Source: Hydrotaea diabolus (lineage: Eukaryota > Arthropoda > Insecta > Diptera > Muscidae). From it: a DNA stretch of 64,000 bases. The translations under genes were made by a program, and so were the position numbers. The stretch covers positions 90,247,232 through 90,311,231 of the forward strand of contig OY740716.1 of assembly GCA_963513945.1 (NCBI GenBank). The letters are read 5' to 3'. Below are positions 34,568 to 46,306 of the stretch, piece by piece (position 1 is the stretch's first letter; every line of letters begins with the position of its first letter). The notes beneath the pieces are model-generated. The model made no database searches and was not told where the DNA came from. It was given only the letters and a program-made list of their open reading frames with translations.

Positions 34568-35975
34568 ATCTATACTAATTCCATGTTAATAGCTCTTATA
34601 CTTTTTGAGTTATGAGCATTTTAATTTTTAATGGGTGTGGGCGTGGCACCGCTCACAAACGATATCCAAAATCGAAGTAGCCTATTTTAACCACCGGTCA
34701 TGCAGATATAAACATCTTCTGTAAAAAATATATAAGTATATATAAATAAATATAAGAGTACCTATATACTTATAGATGAGCAAGCACCGTTCAAATCCCC
34801 ATATCCAGCTACACACTTAACTAGATGCACAGGCATGTACAAATATGAATATGCATGTGTTTTCATATACATTCACACATATGCCTGCATGATGGAACGA
34901 ATATGGCTAGAAAACAAAAGAAACAAAACACGTACTAAAACATATTTAAATGAAGTTTTAATGTTTAAACTTTCTGTGAAAACAAACAGAGTTTGTTTTC
35001 CGTCCGATTGGAAATCGCCAAAGAGAAATGGTATTTGTTTGTAAACGAATGAAATGCATGATTTTTATTTGGGATGGTTTTCGAAGCCGTCATCGTGCCG
35101 AGTTAAACGCTGACCGGCCCATACATGCGTAACTATCGCATCATAGCCATCTCACCAATCCATCAGGCCGGCGGACAGACAGACATTCGACACTCGGAGC
35201 TGCCAATCTGATGTTGACAATGTCGATGCCGACGCAGATGGTGGGCTTATGATTTGGGAATGCTAATTTGTAGTGTAATCACCTTATAAATATTCGTATA
35301 TGTGAACCATACACCCGTACACTGTGACTGAGTGGATCGACTTGATAGTCAATGAGATTAAGATTATGGTGAGATAAGTTTGCCACCCTGGGGGGGGGGG
35401 GGGGGTTGTTTGTCAAAGCGTGTTGTCTTTAAAAGAAACCACAATGGAGTCTCTTTCTCTCGTTACATCCATGACAATAGTGGGGCCTCAAAATTAACGC
35501 ACACAAACACAAAGTGGCTCGAACTCTCTTAACCCGTTTAACTTTACGGTCGTGGAAAAAGAAAGAAAGAAAACCATTGATACTCACTCACGCAAACATA
35601 CGAGTATGATTAGAAGACTTTACGTATGTACATACGAGTATTTTAGTTAAACTGGCTGCCCAACACCACGTCAACGTCGAGCATAAAATATATTTACATG
35701 CATACTTCTTGACCATACATTATGTTGACATATTAATATGCATATGTATGTGTGGACATAAGTCGGTATGTACATATGCCAAGGTGAAAATACGAGACAG
35801 CCACACCGAAATGGGGGAAACGTGTTAAGCGAATTCGAACGGAAGCGTTACACATTCAAAGAAGGCAAATCTAAGTGCCAAAAGCGCACAAAAACAAAAC
35901 GTCCGAATTCAAGCGGAACGGCCTACAGTGGTCTGCATAATTATTTTGACAGCGCAAATTATGAATTTATGAAAA
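34568..35975. other. No recognised gene; G16 run
   Basis: 34580-34720 repeats part of the dispersed repeat seen at 4848 (GTGGGCGTGGCACCGCTC). 35060-35260 is less AT-rich, with CAGACAGACA-type words but no coding frame. A run of 16 G lies at 35390-35405. ACATATGTATG-type words are frequent at 35610-35780. Otherwise unrecognised. Confidence 0.45.
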
Positions 35976-36217
35976 CTAGCTGACCCGGCCAACGTTGTTT
36001 TGCCTTCAAATTTTATTTTCACTGAAAGTCTGGTTCAGTTGCAAAGTCGTGGTGGATTCATATTTTGATGAAGAAATGCAGTTGCACCGTGCAAATGACA
36101 GTTGCACGGGATACAAATTTTATTCAAATAACTTTTGCTGGAGCCGAAATAATAGAATAAGGTATTCTGATCATTTTATTGAAATCTAAAAAAAGAATAG
36201 AACAATAAATGTATTCA

Positions 36218-37546
36218 ATTTAAGGCTGCACGATACACTTCATTTTTTGATTTCTGCATAAATAAATAGTGAGGACGGTTTCCCAACTCGAAAACATGCC
36301 CTGTGAAAAGCATGACATTTCCAGATTTATGCCGCACACTTCCAGCGGCATAAACCTTGAAATGACTTGTTATGGTCATCGCAAATGCAAGTTTCAGTGG
36401 GAACTGAATTCGTTTGAACTGAAATGGCAAATCAGTTGAAGTCAAGGGAATTCGCGGAATTAGACATTCTTCTCCTTTGAACGGCCCTTTCACTATCACA
36501 TTCATTAGCTTTATCACAATCAGGCGAGTTTCATTACACAGTTTTGGTGCAGATTTCGTAGCATAATGATGACAGATCCAACTTTCAGAAACAAATGATG
36601 AAGCCGCCAGGCAAATCTAAAGAGTTTACGAATTCCACTGAATATTTGACGACATCGTCTTCGTTTTCAATGTGAGCGATCGATTTGTATGAAAGCTATT
36701 CTCCCGGAATTTGATTTCAAATCGTCCAATTTAAGTCATTGAAATCAGTATTTTTCGCTAATAAAATGAAGCGTGCGCTCAACCAATGGTAGTTACGATG
36801 TTCGGATAAACATTAGTGATGAGTTCATCTTTGGTTGAAATAAATTGGCAAATGGTAGGTGCAATCGATATTAAACCACTGGAAGTATTTACTGGAATAT
36901 CTCCATTTACGATTCTCAGCAGTTCTTTTAAGAAAACTTCTGCGGTTCTCAATGGAATAGTTTTCACGTATCGCCACAAATAGGATGACTTCAGGCATGC
37001 ATTTAATTCATCTGATTTCGGAATCACGGGAAGTGTTTGCCGGAAGTCGCCTGCCAACAGTATCCTCACGCTACCAAAGCGATTATTATTGTTTCGCAAA
37101 TCTTTCAATATTCGATTGAGTGCTTCTAATCATCGTTTGTTCGCCGTCGTGCACTCATCCCAAATTATCAATTTACAATTTTCCAACCCTTTTGCAATGG
37201 CTGATTGCTTTAAAAAGTTGCCAACAGGATTTTCGTTGATGTGCTGGTTTAGATGAAGCTTTAGTGCTGCATGTGCGGTTTTTCCACCTGCCAACAGTGT
37301 TGCAGCAATTCCGGTAGATGCTAAAGCAATACCACTTTGAGCACGTATTGCTGCTAACATCAATGATAGCAGGAACGTTTTCACTGTTCCGCCGGGCGCA
37401 TCAAGGAAAAATAGTCCAGCATTTTCATCATCGACAGCCTTTATCAGTGTATTATACGCACTCATTTGTTGTTTATTCAACAGTGGAATATTTGTTTGTA
37501 TTTGTTGTTGCAAAGTTATTGTGTCGTAGGAACGCTCGCGTTCCAA
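36218..37546 (-). pseudogene. Helitron PIF1-like helicase, broken
   Basis: Superfamily 1 DNA helicase of RepHel proteins, in three open pieces. 37546-37130: LNKQQMSAYNTLI (Q motif region), Walker A as DAPGGTVKTF where the family has GGTGKT, so a key Gly is Val, and Walker B IIWDECTTANKR. A TGA stop follows. 37108-36779: LEALNRILKDLRNNNN, then LLAGDFRQTLPVIP (motif III). After a gap, 36517-36218: GPFKGEECLIPRIPL and LPFQFKRIQFPLKLAFAMTI (C-terminal domain), in which the SQGQ part of motif V/VI is replaced by SHFKVYA. No Rep domain upstream. Clearly inactive. Confidence 0.9.
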
Positions 37547-37564
37547 TTCACGATTTCATCTATA

Positions 37565-38429
37565 GGGTGATCTTTCAGAACAAACAAAAATATAAAAGTT
37601 CAAATCAAGTGTAGAATCTTTATTGGTAATTTGAAAAGACATTTTATGGCAGTTATTTTTTGAATATAATTTCCTTCACATGTTGGCCGCAACGACGCCT
37701 CAGGGTTTCCATTCTGAGGGTTCAATTTATTGACACGCGTAATGTTCGCTTCCAAAACCTGAATCGTAGCTGGTTTGTCAGCATAGACTTTGGACTTTAC
37801 GTAACCCCAAAGAAAAATGTCTAAAGGTGTGATATCACTCGATCAAGGCGGCCAACTCACCTGTCCAAAACATGAAATTAGCTGCTTTTCGAAATGACCT
37901 CCAAATATATCCATTGTTAAGTTAACTGTATGGCAAGTGGCGCTGTCCTGTTGAAACCAAGTGTCGTCAAGATTAAGGGTTTCAATTTCAGATAGCAAAA
38001 AAATCGATCGCTATCGCGCCATGATATGGTTATTCATGGTTACGTTCCGGCCATCATCATTTTTGAAAAAATATGCACCGATAACTCCACCAGGTTATAA
38101 ACCGCACCAACCCGTGGTTTTCTCTGGGTATAATGGCACCTCTTGAACCTCTTCTTGCTCTTCAGCCCAAATGCGACAATTTTGTTTATTGACTTCGCCG
38201 TTGAGCCAGAAATGGGCCTCATCATTGAACAAAATTTTGGACGAAAACAGCGGATCTTCCCGTTTCTCACGGAACGCTCATTTCCATAATACAGTTGCCA
38301 ACATTTCAAGGTAATTATTTTCAAATAATAAATGCCATAAAATGTCCTTTTAAATTACCAATAAAGACTCTTGATTTGAATTTTTATATTTTTTTTTGTT
38401 CTGAAAAAGTTCCTATAGATGGATCACCC
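37565..38429 (-). mobile_element. Tc1/mariner-superfamily element, rearranged copy I, nested in Helitron
   Basis: 865 bp flanked on both sides by TA (37563-37564, 38430-38431). Ends GGGTGATC (the left arm lacks about 15 bp of the TIR) and GGATCACCC. The long inverted arms 37565-37685 and 38296-38429 match the other three copies. The minus-strand transposase remains include FWLNG (near 38195), VWCGL...GGVIGAYFFKNDD-like pieces near 38050-38130, and FLWGYVKSKVYADKPATIQV at 37830-37760. Because it sits inside the Helitron it is the younger of the two insertions. Confidence 0.87.
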
Positions 38430-38966
38430 TAATAAATATATAAATGAAATGTGTTTTGTTACTAAACCATCATGCAAACTACACATAAATCATCAACAGA
38501 CCATCGTAACCTAAAATTTTGTACCGATTGTCAGCCTTCTAGCTCAAAAAACAGTTTTGTTACGCCTCCTCCGCCCACACTCCAAAATTTCGATTATGAA
38601 CAAACCCCCAGAAGGAAGTATCCAGTTTTCCCCAGTCGTTTTCAAGTTTTAAGCGGTGTAGCAAAGCACATTTCATTTTTATATACTTAATGAAAAAAGA
38701 AAATTGAAAAAAATCGAAAATAAACCTGTCGAAACACGATGGGTGGTAAAAATCAGACATTTTCAATTTTTGATATTTTGAAGTTTTTTTTTTAATTTTT
38801 TTTTTAAATTTTTTTTAATTTTTTTTTTAAATTTTTTTTAATTTTTTTTTTAAAACCCGTGCTGAGAAAATACCTTTCCAACAAAGTACAAATCATCAAA
38901 ATCGGTTTGGCCAATCTCGAGTTATGGGATTACATCGCTTCGGACACTTTCTTTTATATATATAGA

Positions 38967-41900
38967 TAATGTTCAAGGAAGTTAAATAGGCCAATATGGT
39001 ACACGTAAATAATATTTTGCAAAAAATGGTTACTACTGGCCTGGTCAATTTATTTAGATCAGCATTTAGTCAACTTGATTTGGACAAATATTTTAATTAT
39101 AGTGTTTCCCTTGTGTAGGGTTTCAAGGCTGGGTTTATACTTAAGCGACTTTTTCGCTAGATACATAAGGCCTATTTAATTTGAGATTAAGTGAAGGATT
39201 CTGTATTGAAAACCTAAGAGACTACCATAATATGGTCTTTAATATCACAGGGAAAGGTAACCGTTAACAAGTGAGAAAAGTATAAATTGGGCGGGACCGC
39301 AGAACTCTCTTTAGATCCAATTGTCTTAGTATAAGACCTATGATTTCCAATTTATGGTTTCTGTGAAATGCGTTATTAAGGATAGTTTCATGGCAAATAT
39401 TTGTTTACTCAAATCATATTTTAGCTACCCATTGAGCTGCCTATCACCTCAGAATCACGAGGTGATTGGATTTAACGATGTATGACAGTCCGTCTGATGT
39501 CCATCTTAAGCTTGTAATCATATAACAGGTCGCATTGCAGTTCTTCGATCTTTATGAAATTTGGCAAAAATCAGTTTTCTGGCCCAATCGGTTGCAGTTT
39601 AGATATGGCTCTTACACATATGTATGTTCATCAGATTTTATGGTATTAGATCCAGAAGCCAATCGCGATGAAATTTGGCCGATCAGTAACCAATTCAGAT
39701 AAAAATAGGCCATATCGTTCCACGTTTTGCTACAGCCCCAGACTTTTCATATACCGCTCTAGAGGACATATTTTAATTCTTATTTTGTTCATATTAAGTA
39801 TAGTATATTGCGATAGAGAAACAAACAATTTGGACCATATTGGCCTTTTTTTAATATAGTCCCCATATAAATGGTTAGAGGGCCCCAAACGGCTTTCAGT
39901 AAGCATGTATATAAAGGTATTAAAGCCAAAAATAAAGTTATTTTTTCAATTTGGCTAAATCTTGGTGAAAGTCCGGCCGATTTAAGCATGGCCATATAAA
40001 AACTTTTACCAATGACATTTTGTCAGATCTTAAAATGTGTCCATTTAAAAGGGTTCAATTGGCATTATTCTGCACTTTAGCTTTTATACTAGTATTCTAA
40101 TCAGACTTTACTTCCACAAGCCACAGATTATGTCGGATTTAACGTCGTTATCGCCATTCTGGCCTGAACCACGGTGCGCCATCACACTGGAGCCGTTACA
40201 ATGCCACGGCCAACGCCCCATTGGGTTAATCCCGCTGGTACCAATTTAAAGCATGACAGATATGGGCCATAACTTCCCTCTTGGTTAGGAGTGGAGGACT
40301 ATCTAAACCTCTGCTGTTCTATGGGTCACAGCACCCGGTCGTAATGCAACTTTCCAACGAGCCGAAGCTCTCCCCGCGATTTGGGTTTAAACCGCAGCCA
40401 CCACTATACTCCCAAAGGGGCCGCACCTTCTAGTCAGGCCAGAGCAACAGTTCTGGGGGCTCCTGACTACCCGTGGTACCAGACCTCGGTCAGACCTCGT
40501 AACCAAAAGGCTAATCTTTTGTTCCATACAACATTCCACATGCCACAAACCAAAACTCTGTTATAATCTTATGAAACTTCCGCTCTTAGAACGGTTTGAT
40601 CGAAGATATAAATAGTATGGAACTTGAGTAATGCCGCACATAAATTTTGGATGTACATTTGTAAAGGATGCATTTTAGTGTTATTCTTTAGGTTTAAAGT
40701 TATAACGCAAGGTACAGACGAAGCAACCGCCGAGAGCAACGTGTTGTTGCAATATTTTTCACATAACACGTAGCAACGCGTTTGCTTCAACATGGCTGTT
40801 CGATACAATGGTTCCGAGCTCCAAAACTTGCTTGCTGCAATCTGATCTCGTTTAAATTCGAACAGGGTTAGATTACCAGGCAAGTTTCCAAGCTTTTTCC
40901 CATTGGAAGGCCTACAGAAATGGTATTCTAACTAAGCCACAACAAATAAAAATAAAAATTAAAAAGAAGAAATACAAATTTCAAATAACATTATTTTTTA
41001 TATACTCGTACTTATATTAAATTTGCTGAACCGATATGCTGCAAAATCCCCAGATATGGGAGATGCCTTTCGCATGAAGGGAGCCAGGACTGCTTATTTA
41101 ATCTTTCACATTGAAAAGGCCTTCCTGACGACGGATTAATGGATTAACTACAGCTCCTTCTAGCCTACAGTGGTCTGCATATCTTGGCCTTGTAGAAATT
41201 CTGTCATATGATGGCCTTGCATGCTTATTTCCCGCTAGGATGCAAACAAAATCAAAAACACTGGCTTACACTTATACTTTTCGTGTGTCCATAGCGCAGA
41301 AACTGATTTTTTCTGTCAACGACGCTTATTTTGTCCAAAACGCTTATTTTGTTTGCGATTATAACTTCGATGCCAAACTAAAACAATTCGAGCAAAATTA
41401 TCCTCTAGATCGTCCGTTTCAAAATGATTGCTTGCTCCCATAATGTTTATTGGTTTATTGTCGAGTCTAAGGAACATCGATGCTTTGGTACCATTGGTAG
41501 CGGATCTGTAGTAAGTCGAATGTCTATCATAGAATTTCTTTAATCCGTCATCTCTTTGATCTGAGGCAATTGTATCTTTTGGTGGTCTTTTACCGAAGAA
41601 GGGGTTCTTATACCTTTGTAGGGGCATGGTAGAATATTCTTCTCAAAAAAATGGTCTAAATTGTTTCGCAGTTAATGGAGAATTTCAGTAGTGCCGAATC
41701 TGACGAATGATTAATATGAGACTAGTGACCAAAAAATCATAAAAGGACTTTCAAACCAACGAAACGAACAAATACTTTAATCATACAGTTTTATAGATAT
41801 CATTCAAAATAAAAAATGGATTTCTCTTCTCCTAATATAAATGAAATCATTTCCCATTATAGAATATATATTGCACTTTCAAAATCTTTAAATATTGCAT

Positions 41901-42619
41901 TTGTACCGATTTACTTTATTTTTACATTCCTTTTGATATTGTGAAACATATTTGCTGTGCATTAATCGTTCAGAACTAGGTTTAACCTATTGTTAGGTTT
42001 TAAATTTGTTTTTAGAAAACTTGTAAAATCAAATACAAACCTCACTGATTTGAGAAAAGTGGCCAGTACCTACTCAGCCGCATCCGGCCGAAATGGTCAT
42101 AACCCTAATGTACATACAAACGCGTACTCATAAATGTCGATACTTCATTTATTCATATTCAGACCCAATATTTACGTGCACTCCATTGAATTATGCAGTG
42201 GCAGCATTATTTACGAATTATCATATATTTCCGACTTTATAGACAGACAATTGCATACTCGTGAGTGTTACCAAACATTTAGTGGAAACTCATATGGCGT
42301 TTATTACCACACCGCTCAACCTTCTACTTGGAATGCATATGGAATGTATTCGAAGAGAATAAAACAAAATTGCAATTGGGTCAGTGGAATATGGCAGCGG
42401 AATGCCATGTGACGAAATGTTTGTGATATATTTTAAAATCTGTAAATGTTACCAAATAGCTCTAACTGGTTTCGAACAAATTAAAATTGATCCAATGATT
42501 TAAAAAAAAACACGGAAAGGCCGGTAGACCAATAAGCAACCCTTGTAATAAAAAGTGGTCTGGTTCAACCAAGTTTGTTTATCCTCAACCTTCGGATGGT
42601 GTATACGGATGCTATATAT
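38967..42619. other. Repeat-like non-coding DNA, class unknown
   Basis: 39420-40030 has the style of a common dipteran dispersed repeat (AAATTTGGC, TGGCCCAATCGG, GACCATATTGG words spaced every 60-80 bp) like that at 48760-50050. 40140-40560 is a less AT-rich block described separately. 40700-40880 contains AAGCAACCGCCGAGAGCAAC and GTAGCAACGCGTTTGC, perhaps ends of a small MITE. A 103-codon minus frame at 41627-41316 has a faint piggyBac-like RLDNKPINIMGASNHFE, too weak to call. Confidence 0.4.
40140..40560. other. GC-richer block of unknown origin
   Basis: About half G+C in a genome window that is otherwise near two thirds A+T. It contains AATCCCGCTGGTACC, CTCTTGGTTAGGAGTGG and CGAGCCGAAGCTCTCC. 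Open frames are short on both strands (61 codons plus). The sharp compositional edges suggest a retroelement fragment or another inserted sequence, but no domain is recognised. Confidence 0.45.
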
Positions 42620-43743
42620 ATTTTGGGTCCTGACAGTACCCAGATGCAAACTGGAACTTCCATTGGAAACTTTGGCATTTTTTTTAGCGTAACTTATCAA
42701 TTCAGGGCGAATTGTTTTGTTTCCAGTGTGTTAAAAAGTTCATCTCAGTCAAAAAATCGAATTTTCTGTGAACATTTTCGTGCGATGATTTTTTACGATT
42801 TTCGGCGTGGGTTGAAAACAACTTGTTTCGACCATCAAAAACCACCGTTAATCGGACGCCGTTCGCTCCAGCATGAATTTCGAGAAGCACGCCACTTTGC
42901 CAGAAACCATCGAACTGATAAAGCAAGACCGACATGTGACAAACCGTGAGATTGAGGCATCCTTGGGCATTAGTATGACAAGCATTAATAAGATATAGCA
43001 TGTTCATTTGGCCGTGTAAAAAATTTGTTCTCGTTGGATCCCACATAATTGACGAACGAAAGAGATGTTGAAAAAGTATAACTGCGGTAGCGCAATGGCA
43101 GTGTATAACTTATCACAGGTGACGAATCATGGATATATGCATATGCAACCGAAACAAAACAGCAATCGACCCAATGGGTCTTTTAAGACGAGTCAAATCC
43201 AACAAAAGTTGTTCGTGGAAGAAGTACATCGAAGCAAATGATTGCGTTTTTGTTTCGGTATAACCGGCCATATTGCCACAGTGCCTTAAGTGGAACGCAG
43301 AACGTTCAATTCTGAGTGGCATACAACCATCTGTTTGTTAACAGTGTTCGAGAAATAAGGAAAGATAAGAAGAGAAAACGTATCATTTTGCATCACGACA
43401 ATGCGAGCTCTCACACATCAGCTGAAACGATGAACTATTTGACCACTCAAGATGTCGAATTGAAGAGCCATCCGCCGTACAGCCCTGATTTGGCACCCAA
43501 TGACTTCTTCTTATTCCCTAGCATCAAGAAAAAAGTGCGTGGTCAGCATTTTCATTGCCCGAAGCAGCTGTTGAAGCGTTCAAAAATCATGTTTTGGAGG
43601 TGTCTCAGTCGGAGTAAAAAAAGAGCTTCGAAAATTGGTTTGTGCGTATGCAAAATGTATTGATCTTAAAGGAGAATATTTTAAAAAACAATAAACCCAA
43701 TTTCAATGATAAATTATTGTGTTTTAAATGCCGGACCCGAATG
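42620..43743 (+). mobile_element. Mariner, near full length, third lineage
   Basis: Left end ATTTTGGGTCC after TA, right end GGACCCGAAT before GTA: a short imperfect TIR distinct from those of the 9277 and 7668 elements. The transposase is broken over several frames. The length of about 1.12 kb is slightly below the usual 1.25 kb. Internally deleted and mutated; non-autonomous. Confidence 0.78.
42744..43662 (+). pseudogene. Mariner transposase, multiple frameshifts
   Basis: The N-terminal block HFRAMIFYDFRRGL (42772-42814) is followed by a gap, then a frame with ETIELIKQDRHVTNREIEAS-like remains (42905-42960). First catalytic Asp in ITGDESWIYAYATETKQQS (43110-43166). Second in HHDNASSHTSAET (43392-43430). 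Third in SPDLAPNDFFLF (43482-43517), followed by KKKVRGQHF. All three catalytic Asp codons survive, but stops and shifts separate them. The C-terminus after 43570 is frameshifted. Confidence 0.85.
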
Positions 43744-45499
43744 TACTAAGAAATGTGTTTATTTTCATATGGGCCATAATTATTATAATTGTTATTTATT
43801 ATTATTATTATATATTTCTATTGAAATGGCGAATTTATTTTAGAGAGTATTTAAGATTCAGCCTTACGTAATGTAATGCCGTTTTACCTGCAGTTCTTGC
43901 ACGTAGTTCTGTATAAGCGACAATTATGATTTTAGTCTATGTCGGTAAGTACATTGTATAACAATGCCAAATTTGCGCGTTACGCCATATTCCTGCCTAA
44001 ATAAAGTGGGCCAACAAAACTCTTCTAGTCTCCTTGGGAATTTATTGGAGTTTAGACAACTAGTAGTTATAACAGGGCTTCTCTTATGCTAAGCAATTAC
44101 CTAACCTATGTATAAAACTCCATAAACGAGGAGTGAGGAGGGAAATAAGGTAGCGTCGGTTGCACTGTGGATGCAATTACAAGATATTTGCTTATTACAA
44201 CAAATTTCATAGCCTGTACTTATCATCGAACTAATTGTTGCTCTATGTGTGCTTGGACGTGGTCTTCGTTTAGAGAGATGTAGGAAAATACAAGAATTTT
44301 GACAACATAATAATTGTCAGATCAAAAGTCTACACCATATTTCCATACTGAAGTAACTTGAGTTCTGCAACTTTGCTAATAAAGTTTTCAACAAAAATAG
44401 TTAAATCCTTTCTCTAAATTTGCTTGTAATCTGTAAGTGATTTTATTAAGTGTAACCGAATCCAAAGCAACTTTGTACACTATGAACACTAAGTTCAAAA
44501 GGAAGCTTATTATGGATATTTTTACCAGTGTGCTTGGTACTCAATATGAATACCCAATTATCATTTTAATGGTTCATGGCAATTGGTTCTGTTCCGTTTC
44601 CGGGTTTTTAAGGCATAAGGCCACCGGGTTAAGAAGCTTTAAATAAAACACTAAACTTGCTTTGTTTAACAAATTAATATGTTTTAATTCCTTATAGATT
44701 GAAATGTTCATATATACAACAAATTTGTGAAGTAATACTAATAATTACACTTTGTACAATTGCGATTGATATAATAAACGCATCCACATAAATGTATAGT
44801 TATATATGTACGATGGAAAATTCTAGATTTCAATGAAGTACCAATCATATGGCTGGCTAGTGTATTTGGTAAGTCGGCTAAATGTTTCCTCAATAAAACT
44901 CTTAGTGTTCGCCCGGCTGCTTCGTCTTGATCGACTTTTAGTCCTCGAAAATTATCGTACTAAAGTAATAAACAGAATTTTTGAATTAATTAAGGGGCAA
45001 CAAACAGTGTACAATGTACATAAAACAATACGGTTTATATTTTGGATCTGAATTCTACAGAATCCCATGAGTTACGTAACAAAAGACCAGAATAACTGAG
45101 TTATGAGTTAATTTGCAGTGCTAACGAAAAAATCTTTCGAATACTATCTAAATTTCCATACTGTTTTGAAGACAAATGGTTGGAACTAAATCAAATTCAA
45201 GATACTATGCTTACGTACGTATAAAAAGTTCCCAGATTTTGTATTTGCGATTTAATTCATATCGTTTAACGTTGGTCATGCTGCTGGAAATCTATAAATT
45301 CCCCCCGAGGATTGTGGCCCATAATTGTTTGCAGCTATTATAGGTTTTTGCTACAATGTGATGAATGTCATTACAAAGTATCTGTCGTTTCCAATTTATA
45401 ATTGACTACTATCTAATAACCTATCAAAGGGTAATTAAAACGAATAATGGTGCAAACTTATTGGCAATCAAAAGACTTAAGACACAAACTTCATGGGAT
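43744..45499 (-). other. Start of the intron downstream of the PTB exon
   Basis: No coding or mobile-element signature recognised. It lies immediately 3' (minus-strand sense) of the donor at 45505, so it is intronic if the exon model is right. AT-rich, with short frames only. Confidence 0.5.
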
Positions 45500-45505
45500 A
45501 CTTAC

Positions 45506-46289
45506 AATTTTTGACGGAGGTGTAACCCTCGGCGGCACTGCTGGCGCTGTCGCCACCATTCATTAGGTGGCCATTGGATTGGCGCCCTACGCTGTTCAGG
45601 GTGGTGATGCTTCCTGCCCGAGAACGCCAGCCCGCGTGACTGGCAGATGATGGCGGCAGATGGTGGTGGTTGCCATTCGAGAGTCCTACACTGGTCAAAT
45701 CACCATTCGATTTGCTGGCGATGTTGCTTTTGAGCGTTCCGTAAACACTGCTGCCAGCACCGCCGCCAGCACTGCCCGTCTCCAGCTGACGGGCGTACGA
45801 GTTGTCGGCGTAAGCGTGGAAACAGCATCTGACTAGAGCATTGGCGGCTGCTTCGCGTTTGCAAATGAACACGTGACATTCGAGTACCTTGATGCCAGTG
45901 GTGCGACGTAAGATAGCTGCGAAAATGGGTGGATGTTGGGCGCGCGGCATGCGTGCAAATGGCGAATCGAGTGGTAGGAATTTTGGTTCAGGGTTCGAGT
46001 TTCCCCGTTCGGGTATTAGGACCTGTCGCACTGCGGCACAGTAGTGAAGTGACTCTATGGGGAAGAATCTAGTTATTTCCTTAAGGTTCTCGTCGACATT
46101 CTCCAACAAAATCCCGTTGGACCACACACTGAGCCAGGAATCGATGCCCTTGGCACCCACAGCTCCCTCCGAGGGATATAGGCTACGCAGGGGCTCCTGA
46201 ATACCTTGCAGGCCGTCCTTGCTTTGGCGTGGTACGGCACTGCCCAAATAGAGTACGCGACAGCGGCAGATTGGCGTGGAGTCCCCCAT
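45506..46289 (-). CDS. PTB-domain protein, first coding exon (CG12581-type)
   Basis: 261 codons plus one base from Met at 46289 to the donor GTAAGT (45505-45500). Residues 9-165 form a phosphotyrosine-binding/PH-like domain: first strand CRVLYLGSAV (9-18), GIDSWLSVWSNGILLENV (48-65), FFPIESLHYCAAVRQV (75-90), KVLECHVFICK (134-144) and a C-terminal helix AAANALVRCCFHAYADN (147-163). Residues 170-261 are low-complexity, rich in Ser, Gly and Asn with a His run. PTB domains bind NPxY-type peptides in adaptor proteins. I associate this sequence with the uncharacterised Drosophila CG12581 PTB type, from memory. Upstream of Met the frame stays open, so translation could begin earlier; an acceptor (TTGCACTTCAG) at 46307 makes the chosen Met, 17 bases into the exon, the likely start. 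Later exons were not found in this window. Confidence 0.82.
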
Positions 46290-46306
46290 TCTATCCGCGC
46301 AAAATT
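46290..46306 (-). other. Probable 5' leader of the PTB coding exon and its splice acceptor
   Basis: On the minus strand a pyrimidine-rich CTTCATCTTCTTGCACTTCAG ends just before 46306. It would leave 17 bases of leader before the Met. The tract and CAG fit a fly acceptor well. If the acceptor is unused, the exon would extend further upstream. Confidence 0.65.

Larger units (their letters stand above)
35976..38966 (-). mobile_element. Helitron with nested Tc1/mariner element
   Basis: A rolling-circle transposon on the minus strand. The 5' end starts TCTATATATATAAAAG at 38966, preceded by A. The 3' end is GGCCGGGTCAGCTAG at 35976, followed by T. TC start, CTAG (CTRR) end and insertion between A and T are the Helitron rules. 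An incomplete hairpin (GGC...GCC around AACGTT) precedes the 3' end. It contains a helicase pseudogene and no Rep endonuclease domain. A Tc1/mariner copy (37565-38429) sits just upstream of the remaining helicase. An oligo-T/A stretch lies at 38781-38862. Total 2991 bp, about 2.1 kb without the nested element. Confidence 0.88.

Noticed and set aside
41316..41627. Possible piggyBac-like transposase piece (RLDNKPINIMGASNHFE)
   Set aside because: Only a short loose resemblance; neighbouring residues do not fit and no TTAA-flanked ends were seen.
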